Shown here: piece after piece, positions 1-8,233 of the stretch
Numbering within the stretch: the stretch's first letter is position 1
Layout of the letters: every line of letters begins with the position of its first letter
From: DASYAE01 sp036501535
Lineage (GTDB): Bacteria > Actinomycetota > Actinomycetes > Streptomycetales > Catenulisporaceae
NCBI GenBank assembly: GCA_036501535.1
Contig: DASYAE010000205.1
Span: forward strand, 1-64,000
Direction of reading: 5' to 3'
Length of the DNA: 64,000 nt
The notes under the pieces: generated by a model
Told to the model about the DNA's origin: nothing
Database searches by the model: none
Seen by the model: only the letters and a program-made list of their open reading frames with translations
Position numbers and translations under genes: made by a program

Positions 1-1
1 C

Positions 2-853
2 GGGGCCGCGGCCGCGGAGCCGGTCGGCTCGAGGCCGGTCTGGCGGCTGGCGCGCCGGCTGGCCGCGGCGGCGATCGGCCTGCTGTTCCTGATCCCGTTC
101 TACATCACCGTGGTCACCTCGCTCGGCCCGCAGGACCAGCAGAACGTCTATCCGCGCGACCTGTTGCCGCGCTGGGACTGGGCGAACTACTCCTTCGCCT
201 GGTCGCAGCAGCCGTGGGCCCGGCTGATGCTCAACACCCTGCTGATCGCCTGCGGCACCGTGCTGCTGTGCCTGGTCACCTCCATGCTGGCCGGCTTCGC
301 CTTCGGGGTGCTGCGGTTCCCGGGCAAGCGGGTGCTGGTCGTCGCGGTCGCCGCGGTGCTGATGATGCCGACCATCGTGCTGATCGTGCCGGACTACGTG
401 CTCGCATACGACATCCACCTGGTGAACACGTACTGGATCCAGATCATCCCGTTCGGCGCCAGCGTGTTCGGCATCTTCCTGGTGCGGCAGTTCCTCGTGA
501 CCATGCCGCAGGAACTGCTCGACGCGGCCTCGCTGGACGGCGCCGGGCGCATCAGGGTACTGTGGCACATCTGCCTACCACTGGTCCGGCCGGCCCTCAT
601 CATCATCGCCATCAACGCCTTCATGGCGTCGTGGAACTCCTTCCTGTGGCCCGAGGTGATGACGGTGGGCAACCCGTCGGTCCAGCCGATCGAGGTGGGG
701 CTGTTCACGTTCATCGGGGAGCAGGGGACGAACTATCCGGCGCTGGCGGCCGCGTGCACCTTCACCTCGCTGCCGGTGCTGGTCTTCTTCCTGCTGCTGC
801 AGCGGCAGTTCATCCGCGGTGCGCTGTCCGCCGCGGGAGGGCTGCGTGGCTGA
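2..853 (+). CDS. Carbohydrate ABC transporter permease (MalG/UgpE type), 5' end outside the window
   Basis: This is an inner-membrane permease of a binding-protein-dependent sugar importer. The frame is open from base 2, so the true start lies to the left; the first methionine, at 110, is inside the protein. About 283 residues are visible. They hold several hydrophobic spans and the permease loop that contacts the ATPase (DAASLDGAG, near residue 175), followed by a short hydrophobic C terminus, as in MalG-type subunits. The substrate cannot be told. Its stop codon overlaps the GTG start of the next gene (GTGGCTGA), so the two are probably translated together. The partner permease, binding protein and ATPase are not in the window. 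Confidence 0.9.
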   Translation, partial: GAAAAEPVGSRPVWRLARRLAAAAIGLLFLIPFYITVVTSLGPQDQQNVYPRDLLPRWDWANYSFAWSQQPWARLMLNTLLIACGTVLLCLVTSMLAGFAFGVLRFPGKRVLVVAVAAVLMMPTIVLIVPDYVLAYDIHLVNTYWIQIIPFGASVFGIFLVRQFLVTMPQELLDAASLDGAGRIRVLWHICLPLVRPALIIIAINAFMASWNSFLWPEVMTVGNPSVQPIEVGLFTFIGEQGTNYPALAAACTFTSLPVLVFFLLLQRQFIRGALSAAGGLRG

Positions 854-1655
854 CGACCTCCTCCTCGTGGTCGACTTCGACGGCACCCTGTACCGCGGCG
901 ACGAACCGGTGCGCTTCTATGCCCGCCGGCTGGCCTCGACGCTGTCCGAGGCGGACGGGGCGGCGCTGCTCGGCTCTTTCGAGCGCTACCTGGAACAGGG
1001 CCCGAAGTCGGCGGCCGGCAGCCGCGACACGGTCGAGGCGGCCGTTCTGCGCGAGGCGATCGACGGCTGGGGCGCCGCGGTGCACCTCGGCCAGCGCGTC
1101 CACGGCATCGCGCCCAACCAGATCGAGCGCGCCTTCGCCGAGACCCGAGCCCACATGGTCGAGTCGGCCTGCGAGCTCGAGCCGGCCGAGCCGCTGCTGG
1201 ACGCGCTGCGCGGCCTCGGCGGCACGGTGCGCCGGGTGCTGGCGACCAACAGCCCGGACGTCGGCCTGGACGTGCTGCTGCGGCGGATCGGCGCGGGCGG
1301 CCTGTTCGACGAGATCGTATGCAGCCTCGGCAAACCGGACGGGCTGCGCAGATATCTGCAGCGTGAACTCGGCCAGAATCCGGATGATGCTGCCTCGGAT
1401 GACGCTGCCCCGGGCGGCGCCGTCCGCGGCTGCGCGGCCGCGCCCCACCCCGCGGCGTGGCGGCTGTTCTCGGTGGGCGACCACTACCGCAACGAGATCG
1501 AGCCGGCGGTGGAGATCGGCGCGCGGGCCGGCTTCGTCGACCGGTTCGACCGGCGCGACGGCCCGGCCACCGCGGTCGCCCGGACCGTGGAGGGCGTGCT
1601 GCCGGCGCTGCTGGCCTGGGCCCGGGACCCGCGCCGCACAATTGAAGACGACTGA
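846..1655 (+). CDS. HAD-family hydrolase (probable phosphatase)
   Basis: A soluble haloacid-dehalogenase-superfamily protein of 269 residues, probably hydrolysing a phosphate ester. Motif I is DFDGTL (Asp10 and Asp12), motif II is the Thr/Asn in ATNSPDV, motif III is the Lys in SLGKPD, and motif IV is VGDHYRNEIEPA. Between motifs III and IV lies an Ala/Asp/Pro-rich stretch that looks like a disordered insert. The GTG at 846 is chosen because GGGAGG stands five bases before it; an ATG at 819 would overlap the permease further and lacks such a site. Overlap with the sugar permease suggests it handles a sugar phosphate made after import. The substrate is not known. Confidence 0.85.
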   Translation: MADDLLLVVDFDGTLYRGDEPVRFYARRLASTLSEADGAALLGSFERYLEQGPKSAAGSRDTVEAAVLREAIDGWGAAVHLGQRVHGIAPNQIERAFAETRAHMVESACELEPAEPLLDALRGLGGTVRRVLATNSPDVGLDVLLRRIGAGGLFDEIVCSLGKPDGLRRYLQRELGQNPDDAASDDAAPGGAVRGCAAAPHPAAWRLFSVGDHYRNEIEPAVEIGARAGFVDRFDRRDGPATAVARTVEGVLPALLAWARDPRRTIEDD

Positions 1656-1670
1656 ATCGGGAAGACCACC

Positions 1671-2987
1671 ATGGCAAGCATCGAATTCTGGGGCGGCGTC
1701 GGAGTCATCGGCTCGAGCAAGGTCCTGGTCCGGGACGGGGAGCACCGGGTGCTGCTCGACCTCGGGCTCGACATCCCGTCCGGCGGCGACCTGCTGCGCG
1801 GGCCGGGCGCCCCGCGGCCGGGCCGGGGCCTGGCCGACCGGCTGGCGCTCGGCGGCGCGCCGCGCATCCCGGGGCTCTTCGCGCCGGCCGCCCTGGAGGG
1901 CGTGCGCGGCTTCGACGGCCCGGCGGCGTTCGACCCGGACGGGCGGCTGGCCGAGCCGGCCGGGCCGACCGCCGTCTTCGTCACCCATCCGCACATCGAC
2001 CACATCGGGCTGACCGGCTTCGTGCGCGAGGAGATCCCGGTGCACGCCTCGCCGGACACGGCGCGGCTCATGCGGGCCCTGAATGCGGCGGGGGAGGGGC
2101 TGGAGGGCGGCGACCCGCAGTGGGTGGAGGTGCCCGAGGGCGGGCGGGTCGGGTTCGGGCCGATCGAGGTCGAGCGGGTGCCGGTCGACCACGACGTGCC
2201 GGGGGCCAGCGGATACCTCGTGCGGACCGGCGACGGCACGCTCGCGTTCACCGGCGACCTCCGCTTCCACGGCCACCACCCGGAGCGGTCCCGGGCCTTC
2301 GCCGAGCGCGCGGCGGGGTGCGACGTGCTGGTCACTGAGGGCACCACGCTCGGCTGGGACGAGTTCCACCCGTCGCGCACCGAGGCGGACGTCGAGGCCG
2401 ACTTCGCCCGGCTCGCCGCGGGCACCGGCGATCTGCTGCTTTGCGCCGTGTATCCGCGCGACGTCGAGCGGGTCGAGCGGTTCCTCGGCATCGCCGCGGC
2501 GGCGGGTCGCACGCTGGTCTGGCCCGACCGCACCGCGGCGTTCCTGGCCGGGATGGGCGTCGAGGGCGTGGTGGCGATGAGCGAGGTCGGGCTCGAGGGC
2601 CTGCGTGCCGCGCCCGGCGCCTACATCGTCCAGTTCGACGCCGACCGGTTCGGTGACCTGCTCGACCTGCCGATCGGGCCGGGCACCGTCTTCATCCACG
2701 CCAACGGCGAGCCGCTCGGCCCGTTCGAGCCGCGCTGGGACCTGTTCGCCCGCTGGCTGGACCGGCTCGGGGTGAAGCTGGAGCGGATCGGCTGCTCCGG
2801 GCACGCATACCAGGACGATCTGCATGAGATGGTGCACCGGGTCGGTCCCAAGGTGCTCGTCCCGATCCACACGTTCGCCCCGTACCGGGTGCATCCGGTC
2901 GGCTCGACGGCTCGGCTGGTGGTCGAATACGCGGAGGCGTATGACTTCACCGGGCGCCCCGTGGCGCGCGTGCCGGCTGGCGCCTGA
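1671..2987 (+). CDS. Metallo-beta-lactamase-fold hydrolase, beta-CASP-like
   Basis: A 438-residue metallohydrolase. The metal motif HPHIDH sits at residues 106-111, a later histidine follows in PVDHDVPG, an aspartate in FTGDLRF, and a C-terminal PIHTF resembles the motif of beta-CASP nucleases such as RNase J. The middle part (about residues 220-330) resembles the inserted beta-CASP lobe. Known relatives cleave RNA, but many family members have other phosphodiester substrates, so the activity is left open. It lies 15 bp after the HAD gene on the same strand, so it probably shares the transporter transcript. No RNA-binding extension is seen. Confidence 0.8.
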   Translation: MASIEFWGGVGVIGSSKVLVRDGEHRVLLDLGLDIPSGGDLLRGPGAPRPGRGLADRLALGGAPRIPGLFAPAALEGVRGFDGPAAFDPDGRLAEPAGPTAVFVTHPHIDHIGLTGFVREEIPVHASPDTARLMRALNAAGEGLEGGDPQWVEVPEGGRVGFGPIEVERVPVDHDVPGASGYLVRTGDGTLAFTGDLRFHGHHPERSRAFAERAAGCDVLVTEGTTLGWDEFHPSRTEADVEADFARLAAGTGDLLLCAVYPRDVERVERFLGIAAAAGRTLVWPDRTAAFLAGMGVEGVVAMSEVGLEGLRAAPGAYIVQFDADRFGDLLDLPIGPGTVFIHANGEPLGPFEPRWDLFARWLDRLGVKLERIGCSGHAYQDDLHEMVHRVGPKVLVPIHTFAPYRVHPVGSTARLVVEYAEAYDFTGRPVARVPAGA

Positions 2988-3029
2988 GACCTGAGAGGGC
3001 GTGGCGGAGCAGTCGCGGCCGGGGCGGTA

Positions 3030-3254
3030 GTGTCGTGGACTGTGATGCTTTGGGTGATCGGCGCCGTGGTCGTCGGCGCGGCGGGCCTCGGCGCGCTCGG
3101 CTACTTCTCGCTGCGGGTCTTCGGCGCCGTCAGGGCGCTGTCCCGGGAGCTCAAGCGGGCCGGCGTCGTGCTGAACGAGGCGGCGGCGCCGGTGATTGCC
3201 GGGCTCGACGCGCTCGGCCGGGACGGCGCTGCGGGCGAGCGGCGGCCGTCGTGA
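3030..3254 (+). CDS. Small membrane-anchored protein of unknown function
   Basis: A 74-residue protein with one N-terminal hydrophobic span (about residues 4-27, rich in Val, Ala and Gly), then a basic amphipathic segment and a short polar tail. I do not recognise a family. GTG at 3030 is used; GTG at 3042 and ATG at 3045 are possible and would shorten it by four or five residues. It sits 133 bp before tatA on the same strand. Its shape, one membrane helix plus an amphipathic helix, is loosely like a TatA subunit, but it lacks the FG hinge motif, so I do not call it one. Confidence 0.55.
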   Translation: MSWTVMLWVIGAVVVGAAGLGALGYFSLRVFGAVRALSRELKRAGVVLNEAAAPVIAGLDALGRDGAAGERRPS

Positions 3255-3299
3255 CGGCACTCATTCTGATGCGGCCTCCGAATTGTCGCCCGGGGGCCG

Positions 3300-3355
3300 T
3301 TGACACGCCCGCCGACCGGCTGAAACCTTGTCTCGACGGCGCCGTGTCGGCGCCG
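3300..3355 (+). promoter_or_regulatory. Possible promoter and leader hairpin of tatA
   Basis: TTGACA at 3300-3305 is a good minus-35 element, but the hexamer 17 bases on (AAACCT) is a weak minus-10. Just downstream, CGGCGCCG at 3337-3344 and 3348-3355 can pair as an 8-bp stem with a 3-base loop, 33 bases before the tatA start. The hairpin is clear; the promoter is tentative. Confidence 0.3.
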
Positions 3356-3387
3356 GGCCGGGCGATCGAGCGAAGGAGCGTGTCGCG

Positions 3388-3621
3388 GTGTTCGTTCGGG
3401 CCGAGTCCCTGCTGCTGATCGTCGTGGCCGGCCTGCTGCTGTTCGGCTGGCGGCGGGTGCCGGGCGCGATGCGCGACCTCGGCAGGAGCCGCCGTATCCT
3501 CAGGTCCGAGGTGCAGGCGCTGCGCGACGACGTGCCGCTCCCGCCGAAGCGGACCATCGACGGCGAGGTCGTCCCGGGCCCGCAGAACACGACCACGACG
3601 AGCGGAACGGGCGGCACCTGA
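3388..3621 (+). CDS. tatA: Sec-independent protein translocase subunit TatA
   Basis: TatA forms the pore-like ring that passes folded proteins across the membrane. This 77-residue form has the expected plan: a short N terminus, a hydrophobic helix (residues 8-19), the FGWRRVPGAMRDLG hinge and amphipathic helix, and a polar Thr-rich tail. The GTG at 3388 is chosen because GAAGGAG lies nine bases before it; the longer frame from 3328 would add a charged leader unlike the family. Family members usually have FGPKKLP at the hinge, here FGWRRVP. It is followed after one base by tatC, so the two are one transcript. No TatB is in view, as in many actinobacteria. Confidence 0.85.
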   Translation: MFVRAESLLLIVVAGLLLFGWRRVPGAMRDLGRSRRILRSEVQALRDDVPLPPKRTIDGEVVPGPQNTTTTSGTGGT

Positions 3622-3622
3622 G

Positions 3623-4594
3623 GTGGCAGCGAGGAGGTCCGGGCGGTCCGCCGACGACGCGGCGCGCATGCCGCTGATGGAGCACATCAGGGAACTGCGC
3701 GGGCGGCTGGTCAAGTCGGCTTTCGCGATCGTCGCCGGCATGGTGGTCGCGTTCGTCTTCCGCAACCACGTGATCGGCGTGCTGGAGAACCAGGTCTGCG
3801 ACAACCGGGGGATCGACGGCATCGGCAAGCCGACCGCCGCGTGCCCGAACGGCGTGCTGACCCTGTCCGGGGCGACCGCCGGGATAACCCTGGCGTTCAA
3901 GGTGGCGATCTTCGGCGGGCTGTTCCTGTCCGCGCCGGTCTGGCTGTACCAGTTCTGGGCGTTCCTCGCGCCGGGGCTCTACAAGAAGGAGAAGCGGTAC
4001 GGGATCGGCTTCATCACCGTGGCCGTCCCGCTCTTCGCCCTCGGCGCGACCATGTGCTACTACTACTTCCCCAAGATCATGGGGGTGCTGCTGGGGCGCG
4101 GCTTCACCCCGGCGGGCGTCGCGGTGCAGCTGCCGGTCGACACCTTCCTGACCTTCTACCTGCGGATGATGGCCGTCTTCGGCATCTCCTTCGTGCTGCC
4201 GCTGTTCCTGGTGCTGTTCAACATGCTCGGGATCATGAGCAGCCAGCGGATGCTCAAGCACTGGCGCGGCATCGTGCTGGTCATCTTCGTCTTCGCGGCC
4301 ATCGCGGTGCCGACCGGCGACCCGATCGGCATGACGGTGCTGGCCACGCCCATCTGCGTGCTCTACTTCGCCGCGGTCGGCGTGTCGCGGCTCAACGACG
4401 CGCGCCGGGCCCGCAAGCGCGCCTCCGATCCGAACACGCAGCTCAGCCCGGACGAGGCGTCCTCGCTGGACCTGAGCCCGGCCCGGGTGGACGACGCGTC
4501 GCCGGTCTCGGAGGCCGGGCCGATCGAGGAGGCCGCCGGCGTGGGCCAGGCGACGCAGATCGGCGGGCCGGGCGACTTCGACGACATCTCCTGA
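3623..4594 (+). CDS. tatC: Sec-independent protein translocase subunit TatC
   Basis: The polytopic membrane receptor of the twin-arginine export pathway, 323 residues. The N terminus has the family signature MPLMEHIRELRGRL, followed by about six membrane spans and the conserved FLAPGLYKKEKRYG cytoplasmic loop near residue 112. The C-terminal tail of about 70 residues is acidic and low in complexity, longer than in enterobacterial TatC and common in actinobacteria. The GTG at 3623 is separated from the tatA stop by one base. Together with tatA and the following helicase it matches a gene order seen in Streptomyces and mycobacteria, where proteasome-accessory genes pafBC often stand just upstream; they do not here. 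Confidence 0.95.
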   Translation: MAARRSGRSADDAARMPLMEHIRELRGRLVKSAFAIVAGMVVAFVFRNHVIGVLENQVCDNRGIDGIGKPTAACPNGVLTLSGATAGITLAFKVAIFGGLFLSAPVWLYQFWAFLAPGLYKKEKRYGIGFITVAVPLFALGATMCYYYFPKIMGVLLGRGFTPAGVAVQLPVDTFLTFYLRMMAVFGISFVLPLFLVLFNMLGIMSSQRMLKHWRGIVLVIFVFAAIAVPTGDPIGMTVLATPICVLYFAAVGVSRLNDARRARKRASDPNTQLSPDEASSLDLSPARVDDASPVSEAGPIEEAAGVGQATQIGGPGDFDDIS

Positions 4595-4642
4595 CCCGGC
4601 CGGGTCAGGGAGCTGCCATCAGGGTTCTGGGCCTGGCGTAAG

Positions 4643-4671
4643 CCGGCCGCGCTGCCCTAAAGCGCGGCCGG
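4643..4671 (+). terminator. Hairpin terminator after tatC
   Basis: A perfect 11-bp inverted repeat, CCGGCCGCGCT and AGCGCGGCCGG, around a 7-base loop, 48 bp after the tatC stop. There is no U-run, as is usual for actinobacterial intrinsic terminators, so its strength is uncertain. Confidence 0.6.
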
Positions 4672-4752
4672 TGACGCGCGGTCCGGTGCCCGCGGCGCCG
4701 CCGGGCCGCAATGATCGGTGGCATGTCCGGGCTCTCGCCTAGGATTGCCGGT

Positions 4753-7533
4753 ATGGAGTCGCCCGCCGAGCGCTACGCCGCCGACCGACGCCGTCAGGCC
4801 GACGAGCGTACCGAACTGCACAGTTTCGCCAAGCTCTACCCGTTCGGGCTCGACGGGTTCCAGCAGGAGGGCTGCGCGGCGCTCGAGGCCGGGCACGGGG
4901 TCCTGGTCGCGGCGCCCACCGGGGCGGGCAAGACGGTGGTGGGGGAGTTCGCGGTCCACCTGGCGCTGGCCCGGGGCCGCAAGTGCTTCTACACCACCCC
5001 GATCAAGGCCCTGTCCAACCAGAAGTACGGCGACCTGGTCAAGCGGTACGGCGCGGGCAAGGTGGGGCTGCTGACCGGGGACAACTCGATCAACGGGGAC
5101 GCGCCGGTGGTGGTGATGACCACCGAGGTGCTGCGCAACATGCTCTACGCCGGCTCGGCCGCGCTGGACGGGCTCGGCTACGTCGTGATGGACGAGGTGC
5201 ACTACCTCGCCGACCGGTTCCGCGGCGCGGTCTGGGAGGAGGTGATCATCCACCTGCCGGAGTCGGTGCGGCTGGCGTCCCTGTCGGCCACCGTGTCGAA
5301 CGCCGAGGAGTTCGGCGAGTGGCTCGAGACGGTGCGCGGCGAGACCAGGATCATCGTCTCCGAGCACCGGCCGGTCCCGCTGTGGCAGCACGTGCTGGCC
5401 GGGCACACCCTCTACGACCTCTACTCCGAGGTGGGCCGGGTCAACCCGGAGCTGGTCCGGTTCGCCCGTGAGGCGGAGCGCTTCGGCTACGGGTCCGGGC
5501 CGGGCGCCGCCAAGCGCGGCGGCAGGTCGGGGCGCCCGCGCCGGTCCGCCGGGCCGCCGAGCCGGGTGGACGTGGTCGAGCGGCTCGACGGGGCCGGGCT
5601 GCTGCCCGCGATCGCCTTCGTCTTCTCCCGGGCCGGCTGCGACGGGGCGGTCACCCAGTTCCTGCGCTCCGGGGTGCGGCTGCTGACCGAGGAGCAGCGG
5701 CTCAAGGTGCGCGCCCACGTCACCAGGCGCTGCGCCGACCTGCCCCCCGAGGATCTCAACATCCTGGGCTACCACGACTTCGCCGAGGGGCTCGAGCGGG
5801 GCGTCGCGGCGCACCACGCCGGGCTGCTGCCCACCTTCAAGGAGATCGTCGAGGAGCTGTTCGCGGCCGGCCTGGTCAAGGCGGTGTTCGCCACCGAGAC
5901 GCTGGCGCTCGGCATCAACATGCCGGCCCGCTCGGTGGTGCTCGAGTCGCTGGTGAAGTGGAACGGCGAGTTCCACGCCGACATCACCCCGGGCGAGTAC
6001 ACCCAGCTGACCGGCCGGGCCGGGCGGCGCGGCATCGACGTCGAGGGGCACGCGGTGGTGCTCTGGCGGCCCGGGCTCGACCCGCGCGCCCTGGCCGGCC
6101 TTGCGTCCACGCGTACTTATCCGCTGCGCTCCTCGTTCAAGCCTTCCTACAACATGGCGGTCAACCTGGTCGGCCAGGTCGGCAAGGTGCGCGCGCGGGC
6201 GCTGCTGGAGAGCTCGTTCGCGCAGTTCCAGGCGGACAAGGCGGTGGTCGGCCTGGCCCGGCAGCTCGAGCGCAACCAGGAGGCGCTGGCCGGCTACCGC
6301 GAGTCGATGACCTGCCACCTCGGCGACTTCGGCGAGTACATGGCGCTGCGCCGGGCGATCGGGCTGCGGGAGACCGAGCTCTCCCGCAGCGGCGCGGCCC
6401 AGCGCCGGGCCGCCGCGGCGGACTCGCTCGAGGCGCTCAAGCCCGGCGACATCATCGCCGTGCCGGCCGGGCGCCGGGCGGGGCTGGCCGTGGTGCTGGA
6501 CCCGGGGCTGGGCGCCGGCGGCTCCTCGGCGCGGGTGGACCGCCGGGAGGGGCCGCGGCCGACCGTGCTGACCCTGGAGCGGCAGGTGGTGCAGCTCTCC
6601 CTGCTCGACTTCCCGTACCCGGTCGAGCCGATCGGCTGGATGCGGATCCCCAGGACCTTCAACGCGAAGTCCCCGCAGTCCCGCCGCGACCTGGCCTCGA
6701 CGCTGCGCACCAAGGCGGGCGCCGGGGACCGCCCCGCGCCCCCGCGCCCGCGCCGGGCCCGCTCGGCCGCTGCGGACGACGCGGAGCTGGCGCGGATGCG
6801 CAAGGCCGTGCGCGCGCATCCGTGCCACGGCTGCGAGGACCGGGAGAACCACGCCCGGTGGGCGGAGCGGCACGCCCGGCTGGAGCGGGACACCGAGGCG
6901 CTGGAGCGTCGGGTGCAGGGCCGCACCCACTCGATCGCCCGCACCTTCGACCGGGTCTGCTCGGTGCTCTCCGAGCTCGGCTACCTCGACGGCGAGCGGG
7001 TCACCGCGGAGGGCCGCCGGCTGGCCCGGATCTACTCCGAGCTGGACCTGCTGGCCGCGCAGTGCCTGCGCGAGGGGGTGTGGGACGGGCTGTCCCCGGC
7101 CGAGCTGGCCTGCGCGGTCTCGCTGCTGGTCTACGAGTCCCGCTCGGCCGAGGACTTCGGGCCGCCGCGGCTGCCCAAGGGCTCGGCCCGCGAGGCGATC
7201 GAGCGCACCACCGCGCTGTGGGTCGCCCTGCGCGACCTGGAGGGCGATCACACGCTGGACTTCCAGCGCGAGCCGGACGCCGGGTTCGCCTGGGCCGCCT
7301 ACCAGTGGACCACCGGGCACCGGCTGGCCGACGTGCTGGACGACGCCGGCCTGCCGGCGGGCGACTTCGTGCGCTGGTGCAAGCAGCTGATCGACCTGCT
7401 CGGCCAGATCGCCGACGCGGCCGGGGCGCTGGGCGCCGAGCCGGGCCGGGCGCAGTCGCCGGTCCGGGACGCGGCCCGCGCAGCCGTGGACCTGCTGCGG
7501 CGCGGCGTGGTGGCCTACACCTCGGTGAGCTGA
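4753..7533 (+). CDS. helY: Ski2/Mtr4-like DEVH-box RNA helicase HelY
   Basis: A large superfamily-2 helicase, 926 residues, that unwinds RNA or DNA with ATP. Seen in order: Walker A AAPTGAGKT (residues 53-61), a TTPIKALSNQKY motif, the DEVH box (147-150), SATVSN motif III, then the second RecA domain with TETLALGINMPARS and QLTGRAGRRGID. A C-terminal Ski2-type region of about 450 residues follows, with an Arg/Ala-rich linker near residue 665 and a CHGCEDRENHARWA segment near residue 695. ATG at 4753 is preferred since related proteins begin at ESPAERYAADRRR; ATGs at 4711 and 4723 are possible. It follows tatC in the same direction with a terminator between. Confidence 0.9.
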   Translation: MESPAERYAADRRRQADERTELHSFAKLYPFGLDGFQQEGCAALEAGHGVLVAAPTGAGKTVVGEFAVHLALARGRKCFYTTPIKALSNQKYGDLVKRYGAGKVGLLTGDNSINGDAPVVVMTTEVLRNMLYAGSAALDGLGYVVMDEVHYLADRFRGAVWEEVIIHLPESVRLASLSATVSNAEEFGEWLETVRGETRIIVSEHRPVPLWQHVLAGHTLYDLYSEVGRVNPELVRFAREAERFGYGSGPGAAKRGGRSGRPRRSAGPPSRVDVVERLDGAGLLPAIAFVFSRAGCDGAVTQFLRSGVRLLTEEQRLKVRAHVTRRCADLPPEDLNILGYHDFAEGLERGVAAHHAGLLPTFKEIVEELFAAGLVKAVFATETLALGINMPARSVVLESLVKWNGEFHADITPGEYTQLTGRAGRRGIDVEGHAVVLWRPGLDPRALAGLASTRTYPLRSSFKPSYNMAVNLVGQVGKVRARALLESSFAQFQADKAVVGLARQLERNQEALAGYRESMTCHLGDFGEYMALRRAIGLRETELSRSGAAQRRAAAADSLEALKPGDIIAVPAGRRAGLAVVLDPGLGAGGSSARVDRREGPRPTVLTLERQVVQLSLLDFPYPVEPIGWMRIPRTFNAKSPQSRRDLASTLRTKAGAGDRPAPPRPRRARSAAADDAELARMRKAVRAHPCHGCEDRENHARWAERHARLERDTEALERRVQGRTHSIARTFDRVCSVLSELGYLDGERVTAEGRRLARIYSELDLLAAQCLREGVWDGLSPAELACAVSLLVYESRSAEDFGPPRLPKGSAREAIERTTALWVALRDLEGDHTLDFQREPDAGFAWAAYQWTTGHRLADVLDDAGLPAGDFVRWCKQLIDLLGQIADAAGALGAEPGRAQSPVRDAARAAVDLLRRGVVAYTSVS

Positions 7534-7546
7534 TCCTGCCGGCGGG

Positions 7547-7561
7547 CCGGCCGCGGGCCGG
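7547..7561. terminator. Possible shared terminator between convergent genes
   Basis: In the 38 bp between the helY stop and the facing isochorismatase-fold gene, CCGGCC and GGCCGG pair around a 3-base loop. The stem is only 6 bp, so this is weak. Confidence 0.3.
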
Positions 7562-7571
7562 TCGGCCGGGG

Positions 7572-8171
7572 CTAGTCGGTGCTGAGCAGCGCGGCCAGCT
7601 CGCCGGTGCTCGTCACGTGCGCCTGGCGCGGGAAGATGCGCTCGGTCAGGAACTCGTGGACGGCCGTCTCCCGGTCGGCGCAGGCGTCGGCGAGCACGAC
7701 GATCCGGTAGTCGCGGTCCGCCGCCTCGCGCACGGTGGAGAGCACCACGCCGCTCGTGCTGATCCCGGCCAGGACCAGCGTGTCGATCCCCACTGCGCGC
7801 AGCTGCCGGTCGAGGTCCGTGGTGGAGAAGGCGCCGACCCGGGTCTTGCGCACGGCGATGTCGCCGGGCTGCGGCGCCACCCGGTCGTGGACGGCGGTCG
7901 TCGGCGCGTCGGCGTGCAGGTACTGGCGCCGCTCCGATCCGACGTGTTGGGCGAACGTGCTGGTGGCGGGGACCGCGTCGAACTCGTCGTCGGTGAAGCC
8001 GACGCGGACGTACCCGATCCGGCCGCCGAGGTCGCGCACCAGCTTCACCACATCGGCGGCGCGGTCCAGCAGCGCCTCGGCGTCGTCGAGCGAGTCGGTG
8101 ATGCCGCGCTGGTAGTCCATCACCAGCAGCGCGGTGCGGCGCGGGTCGAGGGTGAAGGGTGTTTCGGCCAT
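7572..8171 (-). CDS. Isochorismatase-fold (cysteine hydrolase superfamily) protein
   Basis: A 199-residue cytosolic hydrolase-fold protein. The catalytic Asp is in LLVMDYQRG and the Lys in VRKTRVGAF. At the place where nicotinamidases and related enzymes carry the nucleophilic Cys, the protein reads GISTSGVVLST, with Gly instead of Cys. Known Cys-less members use Asp and Lys for vinyl-ether hydrolysis or have no assigned activity, so an amidase role is doubtful. The start at 8171 has AGGAAGAGG upstream. It lies 62 bp after an MFS gene and is probably the last gene of a marR-exporter-hydrolase operon, which suggests a role in handling a small aromatic or quinone-like compound; that is inference. 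Confidence 0.85.
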   Translation of the reverse strand: MAETPFTLDPRRTALLVMDYQRGITDSLDDAEALLDRAADVVKLVRDLGGRIGYVRVGFTDDEFDAVPATSTFAQHVGSERRQYLHADAPTTAVHDRVAPQPGDIAVRKTRVGAFSTTDLDRQLRAVGIDTLVLAGISTSGVVLSTVREAADRDYRIVVLADACADRETAVHEFLTERIFPRQAHVTSTGELAALLSTD

Positions 8172-8233
8172 GGTCGTGCCTCTTCCTAGCGGGGAATTTC
8201 GGGAACTGTGGGGGGTGTGGTCGGGCAGGGCGC

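Noticed and set aside
214..2013. 599-codon open frame through the permease and HAD genes, and similar long frames on both strands throughout
   Set aside because: Arg/Pro/Ala-rich composition, no ribosome site, and wholly inside recognised genes in another frame. They are byproducts of the high GC content.
3030..3254. Calling the 74-residue membrane protein a second TatA
   Set aside because: It lacks the FG hinge motif and the amphipathic pattern is weak.
8193..8219. GGGAAT resembling a SigR minus-35 on the plus strand
   Set aside because: The bases 18 on are TGT, not GTT, and no gene follows in that direction.
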